From positions 62,001 through 126,000 of the forward strand of contig NZ_QPID01000007.1 in the NCBI RefSeq assembly GCF_003336225.1: a DNA stretch of 64,000 nucleotides, read 5' to 3'. Under the pieces are notes generated by a model, which saw nothing but the letters and a program-made list of their open reading frames with translations, was not told where the DNA came from and ran no database searches. This document shows, piece by piece, positions 1 through 10,388 of this stretch. This DNA is from Corallincola holothuriorum (lineage in GTDB: Bacteria; Pseudomonadota; Gammaproteobacteria; Enterobacterales; Neiellaceae). How positions within the stretch are numbered: position 1 is the first letter of the stretch; the number at the start of each line of letters is the position of its first letter. The position numbers and the translations under genes were made by a program.

Positions 1-280
1 CATATGCCTTGAGAATTTGGTCAACAACAATCACCAGTGAAGCAATGATGGTCATCTGTACGATGATCCGCACACTTGATGGAATGTGATTCCGAATAAC
101 GGATACAAACAAGTTGGAGAATGCAGTTACCGCAGTCAATGCCAGAGACATAATAAGCGCAGTTTCCAGCTTACTGGTCACCGCTAAGGCGGAGCAAACA
201 CCCAATACTTGCAATGCAATCGGGTTATTAGCAAAGACAGGACCAAACAGAACCTGCTTCATCTCTTTAACGTTAGCCAT
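1..280 (-). CDS. nqrD: Na+-translocating NADH:quinone reductase subunit D (partial)
   Basis: Membrane subunit of the Na+-NQR complex, which oxidises NADH, reduces ubiquinone and pumps sodium across the inner membrane. Only the first 93 codons are inside the window; the rest lies beyond the left edge. The N-terminus ([20 protein letters not shown]) is typical of NqrD and is followed by hydrophobic helices. The ATG overlaps the nqrC stop by 8 bases (ATGGCTAA), which implies translational coupling. nqrE and nqrF are expected outside the window. Confidence 0.95.
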   Translation of the reverse strand, partial: MANVKEMKQVLFGPVFANNPIALQVLGVCSALAVTSKLETALIMSLALTAVTAFSNLFVSVIRNHIPSSVRIIVQMTIIASLVIVVDQILKAY

Positions 281-1055
281 TGTTCAGGCCTCCTTGACGA
301 AGCTTGGCCAGATAAGGACCGAAGCCTTTTTGACCCAACCAAAAATCAAATGTGTGCTGGACGCCGTTGCTGGTTAAGGTTGCACCAGACAGACCGTCTA
401 CCTGATATTCGCTACCTGGGGCAGCGCCGCCTTTAACGATCTTGATCGCCGGTTGCCATTGGTCGTCAAACAACTTTTTACCTTGCCATTGACCAGCCCA
501 AGCAGGGTTCTCAATTTCGCCACCCAAGCCTGGAGTTTCACCATGATCGTAATAAACCAGAGATTCAATGGTATTAGCGTCAGGGGCGATAGCGACAAAC
601 GCATACATAGTCGACCATAAGCCATAACCATGAACAGGTAATATCACCGACGTTACTTCACCTTGTTCATTCTTGGCTAAGTAAACACTGGCATCATTGG
701 CACGACGCCGGATCGACGCAAGGTCATCCTCAGCTGTCAGCTTGATGCTAGCAGTAGGATCTTTAGCTGCTTTACGTTGATCAAAGCTGTTGCCATCGAT
801 ATCAGACAGATACTCACCGGTATCGAGGTTGATGACACGAGCTTCGATGGAGCGAGCAAATACCTCGCCGACATTTGCACCTGGAGTCAACAAGCCCGCA
901 GCACGTAAAATATTGCGCTGTTTGTCCAGTGCTCGATTCTCTTCCTGCTTAGGCTTTAAACCTACCGCAGCAGTCGACACCACCAAACTACAGACCAAAC
1001 ACAAAGCAATAACGACAAACAACGTTTTGCCAATGGAATCGTTACCTTTAGACAT
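273..1055 (-). CDS. nqrC: Na+-translocating NADH:quinone reductase subunit C
   Basis: Subunit of Na+-NQR with one N-terminal membrane anchor (about residues 9-30) and a periplasmic FMN-binding domain. The motif [13 protein letters not shown] near the C-terminus carries the threonine (about T226 of 260) to which FMN is linked by a phosphoester bond; attachment needs the flavin transferase ApbE, not seen here. An in-frame start lies 13 codons upstream at 1094, but ATG 1055 overlaps the nqrB stop by 8 bases and begins the usual NqrC N-terminus, so it was preferred. Third gene of the nqrABCD operon. Confidence 0.96.
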   Translation of the reverse strand: MSKGNDSIGKTLFVVIALCLVCSLVVSTAAVGLKPKQEENRALDKQRNILRAAGLLTPGANVGEVFARSIEARVINLDTGEYLSDIDGNSFDQRKAAKDPTASIKLTAEDDLASIRRRANDASVYLAKNEQGEVTSVILPVHGYGLWSTMYAFVAIAPDANTIESLVYYDHGETPGLGGEIENPAWAGQWQGKKLFDDQWQPAIKIVKGGAAPGSEYQVDGLSGATLTSNGVQHTFDFWLGQKGFGPYLAKLRQGGLNNG

Positions 1056-2268
1056 TACGCGCAAGCCTCCGTTTGATATTTGCCTGCACCACAAAGTGGT
1101 CGAACAAAGGAGCGAACAGGTTAGCGAACAAAATCGCCAGCATCATACCTTCAGGGAAAGCAGGATTGACCACGCGGATCATCACCACCATCACACCAAT
1201 CAAGATGCCGTATGCCCAGCGCCCCTGATTAGTGAATGAAGCCGATACAGGATCGGTCGCCATAAACAGCATACCGATAGCAAATCCGCCAACAACCAAG
1301 TGCCAGTACCAAGGCATGTTAAATAAAGGGTTGCTTTCACTGCCGATGAAATTGAACAGGTAAGCCGTTGCGACCATGCCTATCATGACACCGCCGACAA
1401 TGCGCCAAGAAGCAATGCGAGCATAGATGATAATGGCGCCACCAATCAGTAGCATGGCTGTTGATACTTCACCAATAGAGCCCTGAAGGTTACCGAAGAA
1501 AGCATCCAACCAGGTCAACGCTTCTCCCGTGGTTACATGTTGCAACGCTTCCTGACCACCAGCAGCCCACTGGCTAAGGGCGGTTGCACCAGAAAAACCA
1601 TCAACAGCGGTCCAAACCGCATCGCCAGATATCTGCGCCGGATAAGCAAAGAATAAAAACGCTCGACCAGCTAACGCTGGGTTGAGGAAGTTGCGACCGG
1701 TACCACCAAACACCTCTTTCGCAATCACCACACCAAAGGTGATACCTAAGGCTGCCTGCCAGAGTGGCAAGCTAGGCGGAACGATCAACGCAAATAAGAT
1801 AGAAGTAACGAAGAACCCTTCGTTAATTTCGTGTTTACGGATACTGGCAAACAAAACTTCCCAGAAGCCACCAACACCAAAAGCGACAGCATAAATAGGT
1901 AGGAAATAACAAGCGCCATACAGCATCTTGCTGCCCCAACCTGCAGCAGCGCCTAAATCGCCACCCAACATGTGGAAAATGCCCACTTGCCAAGAGTCAG
2001 GCAACGCGTAACCGGCAGCCAGTGCCGCAGAGGCTTGGTCGCCAATATTAAACATGCCGTAAAACAGCGCTGGCCAAAGTGCCAAGTAAACCGTGATCAT
2101 CATTCGCTTCAAATCAATATTGTCACGAACATGGGTGTTCTTTTTGGTCACCAGACCTGGTGTATAAAAGATGGTATACGCCGCTTCAAACAGGGCGTAA
2201 TACTTCTCATACTTGCCGCCTTTCTCAAACGACGGTTCGATACTTTCGAAGAAACTCTTAAGGCCCAT
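1048..2268 (-). CDS. nqrB: Na+-translocating NADH:quinone reductase subunit B
   Basis: Large polytopic subunit of Na+-NQR (406 aa), part of the sodium and quinone path. The N-terminus [19 protein letters not shown] matches the family, and [10 protein letters not shown] (T229) is the covalent FMN attachment site. Many hydrophobic helices follow. An upstream in-frame ATG at 2289 would overlap nqrA; the chosen ATG lies 4 bases after the nqrA stop with a GGGAGGG ribosome site inside the end of nqrA. Confidence 0.97.
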   Translation of the reverse strand: MGLKSFFESIEPSFEKGGKYEKYYALFEAAYTIFYTPGLVTKKNTHVRDNIDLKRMMITVYLALWPALFYGMFNIGDQASAALAAGYALPDSWQVGIFHMLGGDLGAAAGWGSKMLYGACYFLPIYAVAFGVGGFWEVLFASIRKHEINEGFFVTSILFALIVPPSLPLWQAALGITFGVVIAKEVFGGTGRNFLNPALAGRAFLFFAYPAQISGDAVWTAVDGFSGATALSQWAAGGQEALQHVTTGEALTWLDAFFGNLQGSIGEVSTAMLLIGGAIIIYARIASWRIVGGVMIGMVATAYLFNFIGSESNPLFNMPWYWHLVVGGFAIGMLFMATDPVSASFTNQGRWAYGILIGVMVVMIRVVNPAFPEGMMLAILFANLFAPLFDHFVVQANIKRRLARNV

Positions 2269-2272
2269 CAGA

Positions 2273-3616
2273 TCAGCCCTCCCGCTCAATGGTGGTCAGA
2301 CACTCACGTAAGATTGAGCCGTACTCATACTTACCAGGACAAACCACAGTACAAAGCGCCAGATCTTCTTCATCCAACTCTAAGCAGCCTAACTGCTGGG
2401 CACTGTCTGTATCGCCGGAGATCAGATCTCGTAACAACAGTGTTGGAAGGATATCTAGCGGCATCACTCTCTCATAGTTACCGATTGGCACCATGGCGCG
2501 ATCACTTCCTCCAGTAGAGGTGGTGAAATTAAACAGCTTCTTCGGCGCTAAATGGCCAAGAAACGCGCGAGTGAGCGAGAACTTATCAGAGCCCGGCAGT
2601 AACCAGCCGATAAACTCTTTTTCGTAGCCTTCAAGCAAGATTGTGACTTGGTTGTGGAAACGTCCCAAGTAACCTTGTGGGCCGTGGGCATGAGTGCCAC
2701 TTAGCACAGAGCCAGATATAACGCGGTTGTAACCCTCTTTGGTTTCGCCAGCAACGAGCTCATCCATCGCGGCACCCATACGTGTGCGCACCAAACGAGG
2801 CTGTTTTGCCTGCGGACCAGCCAAGGCGACCACTCGGTCAACAGGGAGCTCTCCGCTGGTAAATAACTGACCAATCGCAATCACATCTTGATAGCCAATA
2901 TGCCAAACCATCTTAGTTGGGCCAACAGGATCTAGCATGTGGATATGCGTACCCACGAGTCCCGCAGGATGTGGTCCAGCAAAATCATGCTGTTCTAAAC
3001 GCTCAACATCCACTGCGGGGATAGATGCATCAGATTTCTTACAAAGGAACAGCTTACCTTCAGTAAGGCGGCTGAGCACTTTTAACCCGTTAGCGAAATC
3101 ATCAGCGGCTTCAGCGATCACCAAACTGGGATCAGCTGCCAGCGGATTAGTGTCTATGGCGGTGACAAAAATAGAGCGAGGTGCACTATCTATGGCAGGA
3201 GCCTTACTAAACGGACGCGTACGTAGTGCCGTCCAAAGACCTGATTGAACCAGGTTTTCGACCACTTTGTCACGCGCCAGGGTGGCCAAATCATTGACAG
3301 GATAACTGGCAAACTGCACCGCTTCATCACCTTCGACTCGGATCACGACGGATTGCAGCACACGTTGCGCTCCCCGGTTCACCTCTACCACTTCACCCGT
3401 TGCCGGGGCGGTAAAGATTACACCTGGGTTCTTTTTATCTTCAAACAGAGCATCGCCTTTCTTTACCTGATCGCCAACGCGAACACGCATAGTAGGACGC
3501 ATACCGACGTACTCCTCCCCGAGCACGGCGACCCTGGTAATACCAGGACCGTCATGGATTTCCTGCGAAGGAACGCCGGCTATAGGAACATTTAGTCCTT
3601 TTTTAATTTTTATCAT
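2273..3616 (-). CDS. nqrA: Na+-translocating NADH:quinone reductase subunit A
   Basis: Soluble subunit of Na+-NQR (447 aa, usual length), first gene of the operon. The N-terminus [16 protein letters not shown] and the sections [11 protein letters not shown]-like (here [19 protein letters not shown]) and the Rnf/NqrA barrel-sandwich region around residues 40-75 are typical. It has no transmembrane segments and docks on the cytoplasmic face near the quinone site. The ATG is preceded by a short AAGG ribosome site. The upstream gap 3617-3914 presumably holds the operon promoter. Confidence 0.97.
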   Translation of the reverse strand: MIKIKKGLNVPIAGVPSQEIHDGPGITRVAVLGEEYVGMRPTMRVRVGDQVKKGDALFEDKKNPGVIFTAPATGEVVEVNRGAQRVLQSVVIRVEGDEAVQFASYPVNDLATLARDKVVENLVQSGLWTALRTRPFSKAPAIDSAPRSIFVTAIDTNPLAADPSLVIAEAADDFANGLKVLSRLTEGKLFLCKKSDASIPAVDVERLEQHDFAGPHPAGLVGTHIHMLDPVGPTKMVWHIGYQDVIAIGQLFTSGELPVDRVVALAGPQAKQPRLVRTRMGAAMDELVAGETKEGYNRVISGSVLSGTHAHGPQGYLGRFHNQVTILLEGYEKEFIGWLLPGSDKFSLTRAFLGHLAPKKLFNFTTSTGGSDRAMVPIGNYERVMPLDILPTLLLRDLISGDTDSAQQLGCLELDEEDLALCTVVCPGKYEYGSILRECLTTIEREG

Positions 3617-3914
3617 AGCCTTAACACACTAAAGTTTAACGGGATTTATAACTGAGCGTATAGAACTACCTGCCTGCACCCACCACAGACAAGGTAGGAA
3701 AACCTACCCAGATCCTGTCGGCTTGCACATGGCAAACAGTAAATCCGGCGGATTTTAACATCATTCATACACCGCAAGCTATGGCGAATTGGTGATTAAC
3801 TGCAGAGTTTAGACGAGAAAACAATTGGTTAAAAAGTATCCAGCAAGAAATTGGGATATTTAGCGATAAAAAAACCATCGCCTGCTCACTTTCAAATCAT
3901 TAACGCATATAAAC
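3617..3914. other. Intergenic stretch upstream of nqrA
   Basis: About 300 bases between the nqrA start and the end of the TRAP binding-protein gene, both on the minus strand. It should hold the nqr promoter and the end of the TRAP transcript. I see no gene and no convincing terminator: the run of seven A at about 3870 is flanked only by a 5-bp inverted repeat (GCGAT/ATCGC). Confidence 0.4.
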
Positions 3915-5027
3915 CTATGGATAGTGGACTTCTAAATAGGCCTTCTCGGTAATTGCGTGGTAAGCACGAACGCCTTGAGTGTAGTGCTGAAAGTGAGTAT
4001 AGATACGTGCTATATCAGCGTCGGCAGCTGCCTGTTCAGCCATCACCTGATCAGTGACTTGTTGTAGTGCATTCAGCACTTCGTCAGGAAATCGACGGAT
4101 CTTTACGCCTTTTTCCTGCAACGTTTGCAACGCAATGATATTTCTGACGGTATATTCATCCAGCATATCGTGATTCACAACACGAGCCGCTGCGCGAACG
4201 ATCACCTGTAGATCATTAGGTAAGGCATCGAAAGCTGCTTTATTAATCAAAAACTCCAGGCTCGATCCCGGCTCATGCCAACCCGGATAGTAATAATATT
4301 CAGCAGCTTCATTAAAGCCAAATGCGAGATCATTCGACGGGCCGACCCACTCGGTGGCATCAATAGCGCCCGTCTGCAGAGCAGTAAACAGCTCTCCACC
4401 AGGCAAGCTAACCGGCACGCCGCCTAGTCGCTGCAATACCTCACCGCCAATGCCTGGCAGGCGCATCTTTAACCCTTTCAGATCATCAACACTGTTGATC
4501 TCTTTGTTAAACCAGCCCCCCATCTGCACACCCGTATTCCCGCCGGCCATAGGCAGTAAATCAAACGGCGCATATAGCTCCTCCCATAACGCCAATCCAC
4601 CACCATGATGGAGATAGCCATTCATCTCTTGGGCTGTAAGACCAAATGGTATGCTGGTAAAAAACTGCGCTGCGGGTACCTTACCCTTCCAATAATAAGC
4701 GGCGCTGTGCCCCATCTCGACACTGCCAGAAGAGACCGCATCAAACACTTGAAAGCCCGGCACTAGCTGATTAGCTCCGTACACAGTCACTTGCAAACGC
4801 CCTTGGCTCATCTCATTCACCAGCACAGCAAATTTCTCCGGTGCCATACCTAAACCCGGAAAGTTCTTTGGCCAGGATGTCACCAACTTCCATTCATATT
4901 GGGTTGCCGCAACCACAGTCCCGTCATCACTCTCGCGAGCAACAAGGTGCTGCTGTGAACTGGGCGGAAAACAGCCACTTAACAACAGAGAAAAAGCTGT
5001 CACAGAAATCAACCAGCGAGATGTCAT
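3915..5027 (-). CDS. TRAP transporter substrate-binding lipoprotein, DctP family
   Basis: Periplasmic solute receptor of a TRAP transporter, which uses the sodium gradient to import organic acids. It begins with a lipoprotein signal (LLLSGC lipobox near residue 18), so it is probably tethered to a membrane. The segments EWVGPSNDLAFGF and YYYPGWHEPGSSLEF resemble the subgroup that binds 2-oxo acids or lactate (TakP-like), which is inference. Start chosen at ATG 5027 because TTGAGG lies 7 bases upstream; the ATG at 5057 would overlap dctM. Last gene of a dctQ-dctM-dctP set. A neighbouring sodium pump (nqr) fits a sodium-driven importer. Confidence 0.9.
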   Translation of the reverse strand: MTSRWLISVTAFSLLLSGCFPPSSQQHLVARESDDGTVVAATQYEWKLVTSWPKNFPGLGMAPEKFAVLVNEMSQGRLQVTVYGANQLVPGFQVFDAVSSGSVEMGHSAAYYWKGKVPAAQFFTSIPFGLTAQEMNGYLHHGGGLALWEELYAPFDLLPMAGGNTGVQMGGWFNKEINSVDDLKGLKMRLPGIGGEVLQRLGGVPVSLPGGELFTALQTGAIDATEWVGPSNDLAFGFNEAAEYYYYPGWHEPGSSLEFLINKAAFDALPNDLQVIVRAAARVVNHDMLDEYTVRNIIALQTLQEKGVKIRRFPDEVLNALQQVTDQVMAEQAAADADIARIYTHFQHYTQGVRAYHAITEKAYLEVHYP

Positions 5028-5040
5028 GAATTGCCTCAAA

Positions 5041-6435
5041 TTAAGAGTAAAGAACACTAGGGAGCCAAGTCGCTAAAGCTGGCCAACAAGCCAACAGCAG
5101 TAACATCAACAACTGCAAGCCGATGAATGGCACCACCCCGCGATAGATATCAGATGTCTTGATGCTGTCAGGGGCCGCGCCACGGAGGTAAAAAAGAGCA
5201 AAACCGAAGGGCGGGGTTAGAAACGATGTTTGCAAATTCACCGCTATCATCACTCCGAGCCAAACGGGATCAATCCCCATTGCCAACAACACAGGACCCA
5301 CGATCGGCACAACAACAAATGTGATCTCAATGAAATCGAGAATGAAACCGAGTAAGAAGATCAGCAACATCACCACTGCCATGGCGGCTATCGGGCCACC
5401 GGGCAAAGAGTGGAACCATTGATGAACTAGGGTTTCACCACCCAAGGCGTAAAACACCAATGAAAAAAGGGCTGCACCGATCAATATCATAAACACCATG
5501 GAGGTGACATGCAGACTACTGCGCCCCACCTCTCTTAGGGTATGTAGATTTAATCGCCCCTGCACCGCGGCTAACACGGTAGCGCCAAAGGCGCCAACGG
5601 CGGCAGCTTCTGTCGGTGTTGCAAAGCCAAACAATATTGACCCTAACACCACAAAAATCAGTGACAGTGTGGGCACCAAAGCTCGGAACAGAAGCCAACC
5701 AAGCGCCGCACCTGTCGCTAAATCCAGTACCTTGTCAGTTTCCTGTTGCTCGAGATCCTCTTGAGCCTCCTGCTTACATGGCACAAAAAGCACATACGCC
5801 AAATACAACAGTACCAGAATCAAACCCGGTACCAGCGCGCCAGCAAACAACTCACCAACGGATACTGTTTTAGGGCTAAACACTCCTAGCTTTAATTGTG
5901 CCTGCTGGTAAGCAGATGACAGCATGTCGCCAAGTAACACTAAGGCTATCGACGGTGGCAAGATCTGACCCAAGGTTCCGGTTGCAGCCACAATCCCAGC
6001 AGCACGCGCGGGGCCATAACCGCGATTTAGCATCCCTGGTAACGCAAGGACGGCGAGGGTTACCACAGTAGCCCCAACAATACCGGTACTGGCCGCCAGC
6101 AACATACCAACCAATACGACAGCCATACCCAACCCGCCGTTGACATGTTTAAGCAGGTGATTCATCGCCGCTAAGAGCTGCTCGGCCAATTGCGACTTCT
6201 CTAACATCACCCCCATATATACAAATAAGGGCACTGCCAATAACGTCTGATTATTCAAAATGCCAAACAGCCGATTCGGCAGAAGCCACAAAAAGCTGGC
6301 ATCAATGACGCCAAACCAGGCGCCTATATAAGCAAATATCAACGCCGATCCCGCGAGAGAAAAAGCGACGGGATAGCCAAGCATTAAGACACAACAAAGA
6401 AAAGCAAACAGTAAGGCGGGAAGGTAAGCGATCAT
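5041..6435 (-). CDS. TRAP transporter large permease subunit, DctM family
   Basis: The 12-helix or so transport subunit of the TRAP system (464 aa). Typical segments are the N-terminal hydrophobic block, VATGTLGQILPPSIALVLLGD and GFATPTEAAAVGAFGA, with an extended hydrophilic loop near residues 215-230. The start ATG overlaps the dctQ stop (ATGA), with GGGGAGAG upstream, so the ATG 11 codons earlier was not used. Works with DctQ and the DctP-type receptor encoded on either side. Confidence 0.93.
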   Translation of the reverse strand: MIAYLPALLFAFLCCVLMLGYPVAFSLAGSALIFAYIGAWFGVIDASFLWLLPNRLFGILNNQTLLAVPLFVYMGVMLEKSQLAEQLLAAMNHLLKHVNGGLGMAVVLVGMLLAASTGIVGATVVTLAVLALPGMLNRGYGPARAAGIVAATGTLGQILPPSIALVLLGDMLSSAYQQAQLKLGVFSPKTVSVGELFAGALVPGLILVLLYLAYVLFVPCKQEAQEDLEQQETDKVLDLATGAALGWLLFRALVPTLSLIFVVLGSILFGFATPTEAAAVGAFGATVLAAVQGRLNLHTLREVGRSSLHVTSMVFMILIGAALFSLVFYALGGETLVHQWFHSLPGGPIAAMAVVMLLIFLLGFILDFIEITFVVVPIVGPVLLAMGIDPVWLGVMIAVNLQTSFLTPPFGFALFYLRGAAPDSIKTSDIYRGVVPFIGLQLLMLLLLACWPALATWLPSVLYS

Positions 6436-7004
6436 TGCGCTCTCCCCTGCGACGGCCCAAACAAACATTCCAGCGCGGAAATGATCCAGGAAACGCCTTG
6501 CAGGTATAACAAGGTTGGCAACACTAATAGCAAAGATTTAAACAGATAAAGCCCCGATAACCCGCCAGTTTCTTGCGAGCTTTCATGGTGAAGCCAGCTA
6601 TCCATCACATAGGGCCAGCTAACGGAAAAGATCATGCTGCACATCGGCATGAGCAAGCAAAGGGTGCCGCCAATACTCAACCAGGCTCGCTGCCGCGCGT
6701 TGAAGCGGCGATAAAAGATATCCACGCGCACATGCTTATCCTGTTGCAAGGTATAAGCCGCGCCGAAACAGATAGCGGTAGCATGTAGATACATGACGCT
6801 CTCTTGCAGGGCGATCCACCCCAGATTAAACAGGTAGCGCAACACCACGATCAGCATAATCAGTAACATCATGATGCCGCCGCACCAAGCCACTAAATCG
6901 CCAGCGTAACGGATACCACGATCGATAATACGGCGAATATTATTCAGCGCACTAAACAGTGCTGATGGCGAAGGAGCATAGGATGGCTGCAAGAAGTTGC
7001 CCAC
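6432..7004 (-). CDS. TRAP transporter small permease subunit, DctQ family
   Basis: Four-helix small membrane subunit (190 aa) that supports DctM. Hydrophobic segments are seen at about residues 40-60, 72-90, 112-132 and 150-178, with the typical loop QQDKHVRVDIFYRRF. The likely start is GTG at 7004, since no ATG occurs in frame before residue 45; the ribosome site is weak. First gene of the TRAP operon. Confidence 0.88.
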   Translation of the reverse strand: MGNFLQPSYAPSPSALFSALNNIRRIIDRGIRYAGDLVAWCGGIMMLLIMLIVVLRYLFNLGWIALQESVMYLHATAICFGAAYTLQQDKHVRVDIFYRRFNARQRAWLSIGGTLCLLMPMCSMIFSVSWPYVMDSWLHHESSQETGGLSGLYLFKSLLLVLPTLLYLQGVSWIISALECLFGPSQGRAQ

Positions 7005-7108
7005 ACATGTTACATAAGTGCAGGCATTGATAACAAATATTTAAAGATTTTGAAACAGATAGAGGTCTAACCAGGTCGCAGAGAAAAGTAAACACTCACC
7101 TTTTATAC

Positions 7109-7426
7109 CTAAGCCGTACTACTGCCACCCATGCATTTAGGAGAGTTAGGAATATCACCGAAATTAGATTCCCACTCACTTTGCGTATAGGTGTGCATGG
7201 CTAATGCATGTATCTGCCCGTTGAGCTCCTGAGCCAGAGTTTCATTGACTGAGCGGTGGCGAGCTAACAGCCGATTGCCCTCAAACTGCGCAGAGACAAT
7301 AACGACTTTAAAGTGAGATTCTGCCCCTGCAGGGACATTATGATTGCCACTTTCATTAATCACCTCCAAGTGCACAGGGGCAAATCTCTGCAGTAATTTT
7401 TTTTCTATCGTATTTTGCACCGACAT
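7109..7426 (-). CDS. bolA: BolA family protein
   Basis: Small BolA protein (105 aa). BolA proteins pair with monothiol glutaredoxins in iron-sulfur handling and act in stress and shape control. The class II KH-like fold is recognisable from SGNHNVPAGAESHFKVVIVS and the helix-turn segment LLARHRSVNETLAQEL, followed by IHALAMHTYTQSEW. The C-terminal tail with one Cys is usual for BolA. In enterobacteria bolA neighbours yajG and ampG; here those genes are in the same window but about 9 kb away. Confidence 0.92.
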   Translation of the reverse strand: MSVQNTIEKKLLQRFAPVHLEVINESGNHNVPAGAESHFKVVIVSAQFEGNRLLARHRSVNETLAQELNGQIHALAMHTYTQSEWESNFGDIPNSPKCMGGSSTA

Positions 7427-7495
7427 AATCTATTCCTTGTGCAGTAAGTGCGATTATCTTAATGCGGCTATGGCGCATCAGAGAGATGACCCCTG

Positions 7496-8122
7496 CTATT
7501 TTCCATGGTTTTCATCACCACGTATAGAACGAAAAGTTAGATTAATACGAGGATCAGTTACTTTTTTCTGTTTCGGAATGGCATGCTGCCAATGGTGCTG
7601 CGTCGAACCGGTCATCAACAACAAACTGCCGTGACTTAGCTCTAATTCAAACTTATAAGCACCGTTGCGATGGCGCATCTGAAAACGACGGCTCGCGCCC
7701 AAATTAATCGATGCAATAGCCGGTTCCACGCCAAGTTCAGGTTCATCATCGCTATGCCAACCCATACTGTCGTTTCCGTTCCTGTACCAATTCGCTAACA
7801 CCGCATTAAAACAGCTGCCGGTATCGACTCTCAGCCGCTGCTGAAGCGCTAACAACTCAGGCTCCCAAGGTATCGGTTCCAGCCATAAGCCTGAATAGCG
7901 ATATCGTGCTTCGGCCTCCCCATACCAAGCCTGCATCCGCGGAATCTTAATAAGTTTGCCAAACATACGGATCTGCGGTTGCTGCCAGCGCAACCGCTGC
8001 TGAAAGTGATGCAATAAACGATTTGCCTCTGGGTTTTCCAACCAACAGCGATAAAAATGCATTTCTGCATCAGGTAACTGAATAATTTGCGGATAATTCG
8101 TGCGTTCGACCGAGGAATTCAC
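7496..8122 (-). CDS. alkB: AlkB-like 2-oxoglutarate/Fe(II) dioxygenase
   Basis: Predicted DNA repair enzyme that removes 1-methyladenine and 3-methylcytosine by oxidative demethylation. The iron ligands are visible as HSD (H123, D125) and H180 in the segment QHAIP; R192 and R198 in RINLTFR would hold 2-oxoglutarate. The segment GWHSDDEPELG and the overall 208-aa length are closest to the ALKBH2/3-like bacterial subgroup. The start is a GTG at 8122; its leader overlaps the upstream region of the divergent response regulator gene. Confidence 0.88.
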   Translation of the reverse strand: MNSSVERTNYPQIIQLPDAEMHFYRCWLENPEANRLLHHFQQRLRWQQPQIRMFGKLIKIPRMQAWYGEAEARYRYSGLWLEPIPWEPELLALQQRLRVDTGSCFNAVLANWYRNGNDSMGWHSDDEPELGVEPAIASINLGASRRFQMRHRNGAYKFELELSHGSLLLMTGSTQHHWQHAIPKQKKVTDPRINLTFRSIRGDENHGK

Positions 8123-8207
8123 AGATAAACCTTTATCTCAGTTGCAAATGAAAGGCGGCAGAGGTATCACTTTAACGGATTTTACTCAGATAAAAATTAC
8201 CAAACAT

Positions 8208-8924
8208 ATGACGGCTCCCGATAAAGGCAGAATTCTGGTGGTTGATGATGATCTTGAAATTCGAGATCTACTAGCAGCCCATCTCAGTAAAAACGGTTAT
8301 GACGTAGATACGGTAGGCGATGGCATAGAGATGTTTAATACCTATCAAGAGGGACATCATCATCTGGTGATCCTCGACGTTATGCTACCTGGAGATGACG
8401 GCTTTACCCTTTGTCAGCGCCTGCGCAAGCAATCTGATGTGCCAGTGATTATGCTCACCGCTTCGTCCGACGAAACAGACAGAGTCATCGGTTTAGAGAT
8501 TGGCGCCGACGACTATATCGCCAAGCCATTCAGCCCAAGGGAACTGCTAGCCCGGATCAAAGCCTTGTTACGCCGCGTTCGATACACACAACGGCAGCAA
8601 CCTCGTTTGCTCAATTTTGCCAATTGGCAACTGGATATCACCACCCGCCAAGTAACCCACTTGGATGGCGAAGTGTTGGAGTTATCGGGCGCCGACTTCA
8701 ACCTGCTGCAGCTGTTTCTCAAACATCCAAACGAAGTGCTCGATCGGGATACCATCTCAGATACGATCCGAGGCCGCGAGGCATCCCCCTTTGATCGTAG
8801 TATCGATGTACAGATCAGCCGTTTGCGCCAACGCCTCAGAGACAGTGGTAAACAACCGAAACTAATTAAGACGATCCGCGGTTCAGGCTATGTCCTTGCT
8901 GCAGAAGTAGCCTATGAATCTTAA
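8208..8924 (+). CDS. OmpR-family response regulator (GltR-like)
   Basis: Two-component DNA-binding regulator (238 aa). Receiver domain: acidic pocket D13-D15, phospho-acceptor D57 in VILDVMLP, T84 and K106. A winged-helix DNA-binding domain fills residues 140-236 (FDRSIDVQISRLRQRL, IRGSGYVL). An in-frame GTG at 8100 would add 36 unlikely residues; ATG 8208 directly precedes the receiver fold. It overlaps the kinase gene by 11 bases. Because the pair sits beside a Gts-type sugar transporter, as gltR-gtrS does in Pseudomonas, a role in sugar-uptake control is inferred. Confidence 0.9.
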   Translation: MTAPDKGRILVVDDDLEIRDLLAAHLSKNGYDVDTVGDGIEMFNTYQEGHHHLVILDVMLPGDDGFTLCQRLRKQSDVPVIMLTASSDETDRVIGLEIGADDYIAKPFSPRELLARIKALLRRVRYTQRQQPRLLNFANWQLDITTRQVTHLDGEVLELSGADFNLLQLFLKHPNEVLDRDTISDTIRGREASPFDRSIDVQISRLRQRLRDSGKQPKLIKTIRGSGYVLAAEVAYES

Positions 8925-10365
8925 GTGGCCAGAGCGGCTGACACCAAGAACCATGATGTCACGCATGGTACTTATGCTGTTGACCGCGATCCTGATGTCA
9001 CAACTGATTGTGTCAGTGATCTGGAGTACTCAGTTTGAACACAGAGACGAAGAATCGCTCACCGATGTATCCAACTCTCTGGCCCTGTCGATGGCGTCAA
9101 CGATACGTTTCTTTCGCTCTCTGCCCTTTGAATATCGCCACATCGTCCTAAACCAGTTACGTAATATGGGCGGCACACGGTTTTTTGTCTCCCTCAATCA
9201 CGAGCTTATCGATATTCACCCAATCCCCGATTCTCGCCGCAAACATATGGTGATAAACGAGGTATCCAGAGTAATGCAGCATCAATTTGGCGCAGACGCT
9301 GGCGTAAAGGTCGAATTCAGCGCACCGAACAACCTTCACGTGCTTAATAACGACACTTTGTTAGCCGACCTTCCCCCGAGTTGGGCACAACACACCCTGG
9401 TACTCGAGCCCTATAACCCTCCCATTTTGGTCATGCAGTTCCCATTAGATGATGGCGAATGGATCTATATGGCGGCGCTTTTACCCGAACCGCTGATGAC
9501 GCTGGAAACCAAATACCTGCCTCGCAGCCAATTGGTGTTCCTGCTTGTGGTTTCCACCGTCTTATTGCTGACCATCGCGGTCATCGTGCGCTGGTTGAGT
9601 GCACCACTGAAACGGTTTTCTACCGCAGCAAAACAGCTTGGGCAGGACATTCACCGCCCACCATTGGAAGAAACGGGCCCCGCCGAAATTGCTGAAGCGG
9701 CAAAGGCAATGAACGCCATGCAGGAGCAGCTAAAGCGTTACTTAGACGACAGGGAGGAGCTTTTTTCTGCCATTAGTCATGATCTAAAAACCCCCATCAC
9801 CCGCCTGCGCCTGCGGGCAGAGCTGCTCGATGATGATGAGCACACAGACAAGTTTATTAAGAACCTTGATGAACTGGAGATGATGGTAAAAGGCGCACTG
9901 CAGTGCGTTAAAGATACTGATATCCATGAAAATATTGAGTCAGTGGATATCATGGAGCTGCTGCAATCGATCCAGGAAGAACTCGCCGAGCCAGAAACGA
10001 TGAGTATCAGTGGCTCAATCAAAGCACCGTTTCGTGGTAAACCACTGGCGCTAAAACGATGTCTAACCAATTTGATCGACAACGCGATTAAATACGGCGA
10101 CAAAGTGAAAGTCACCCTACTCGATTACGAACAGCGCCTGTATATCCTGTTTCGTGATTACGGTCCTGGGGTATCACTTTACGATCAGAAGAAGATCTTT
10201 GAACCTTATGTTCGCTTGGATAGCACCCGCAACCGTAACGCCAGTGGCAGTGGTTTAGGCATGGGCATTGCGCGCAACATTGTGCGGGCGCACGGTGGCA
10301 ACCTGGACCTGATGAATCACCCACAAGGCGGGCTACTGGTGAAGCTGACCCTACCGCGGCAATAA
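8914..10365 (+). CDS. Sensor histidine kinase (GtrS-like)
   Basis: Membrane sensor kinase of 483 aa, partner of the regulator just upstream. Layout: transmembrane helix at about residues 16-38, periplasmic sensor of about 165 residues, second helix about 205-228, HAMP segment to about 280, HisKA box with H289 in FSAISHDLKTPITR, then an ATPase domain with N-box NLIDNAIKYG, G1 RDYGPGV and G2 SGSGLGMGIA. The length is close to that of Pseudomonas GtrS. The signal is not visible from sequence; sugar acids are the family precedent if the GtrS assignment holds. Confidence 0.88.
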   Translation: MNLKWPERLTPRTMMSRMVLMLLTAILMSQLIVSVIWSTQFEHRDEESLTDVSNSLALSMASTIRFFRSLPFEYRHIVLNQLRNMGGTRFFVSLNHELIDIHPIPDSRRKHMVINEVSRVMQHQFGADAGVKVEFSAPNNLHVLNNDTLLADLPPSWAQHTLVLEPYNPPILVMQFPLDDGEWIYMAALLPEPLMTLETKYLPRSQLVFLLVVSTVLLLTIAVIVRWLSAPLKRFSTAAKQLGQDIHRPPLEETGPAEIAEAAKAMNAMQEQLKRYLDDREELFSAISHDLKTPITRLRLRAELLDDDEHTDKFIKNLDELEMMVKGALQCVKDTDIHENIESVDIMELLQSIQEELAEPETMSISGSIKAPFRGKPLALKRCLTNLIDNAIKYGDKVKVTLLDYEQRLYILFRDYGPGVSLYDQKKIFEPYVRLDSTRNRNASGSGLGMGIARNIVRAHGGNLDLMNHPQGGLLVKLTLPRQ

Positions 10366-10388
10366 ACTCGTCATTATTGGCCTGATGC

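Noticed and set aside
3865-3890. Terminator after the TRAP operon
   Set aside because: Only a 5-bp repeat flanks the A-run, and it is placed within rather than before it.
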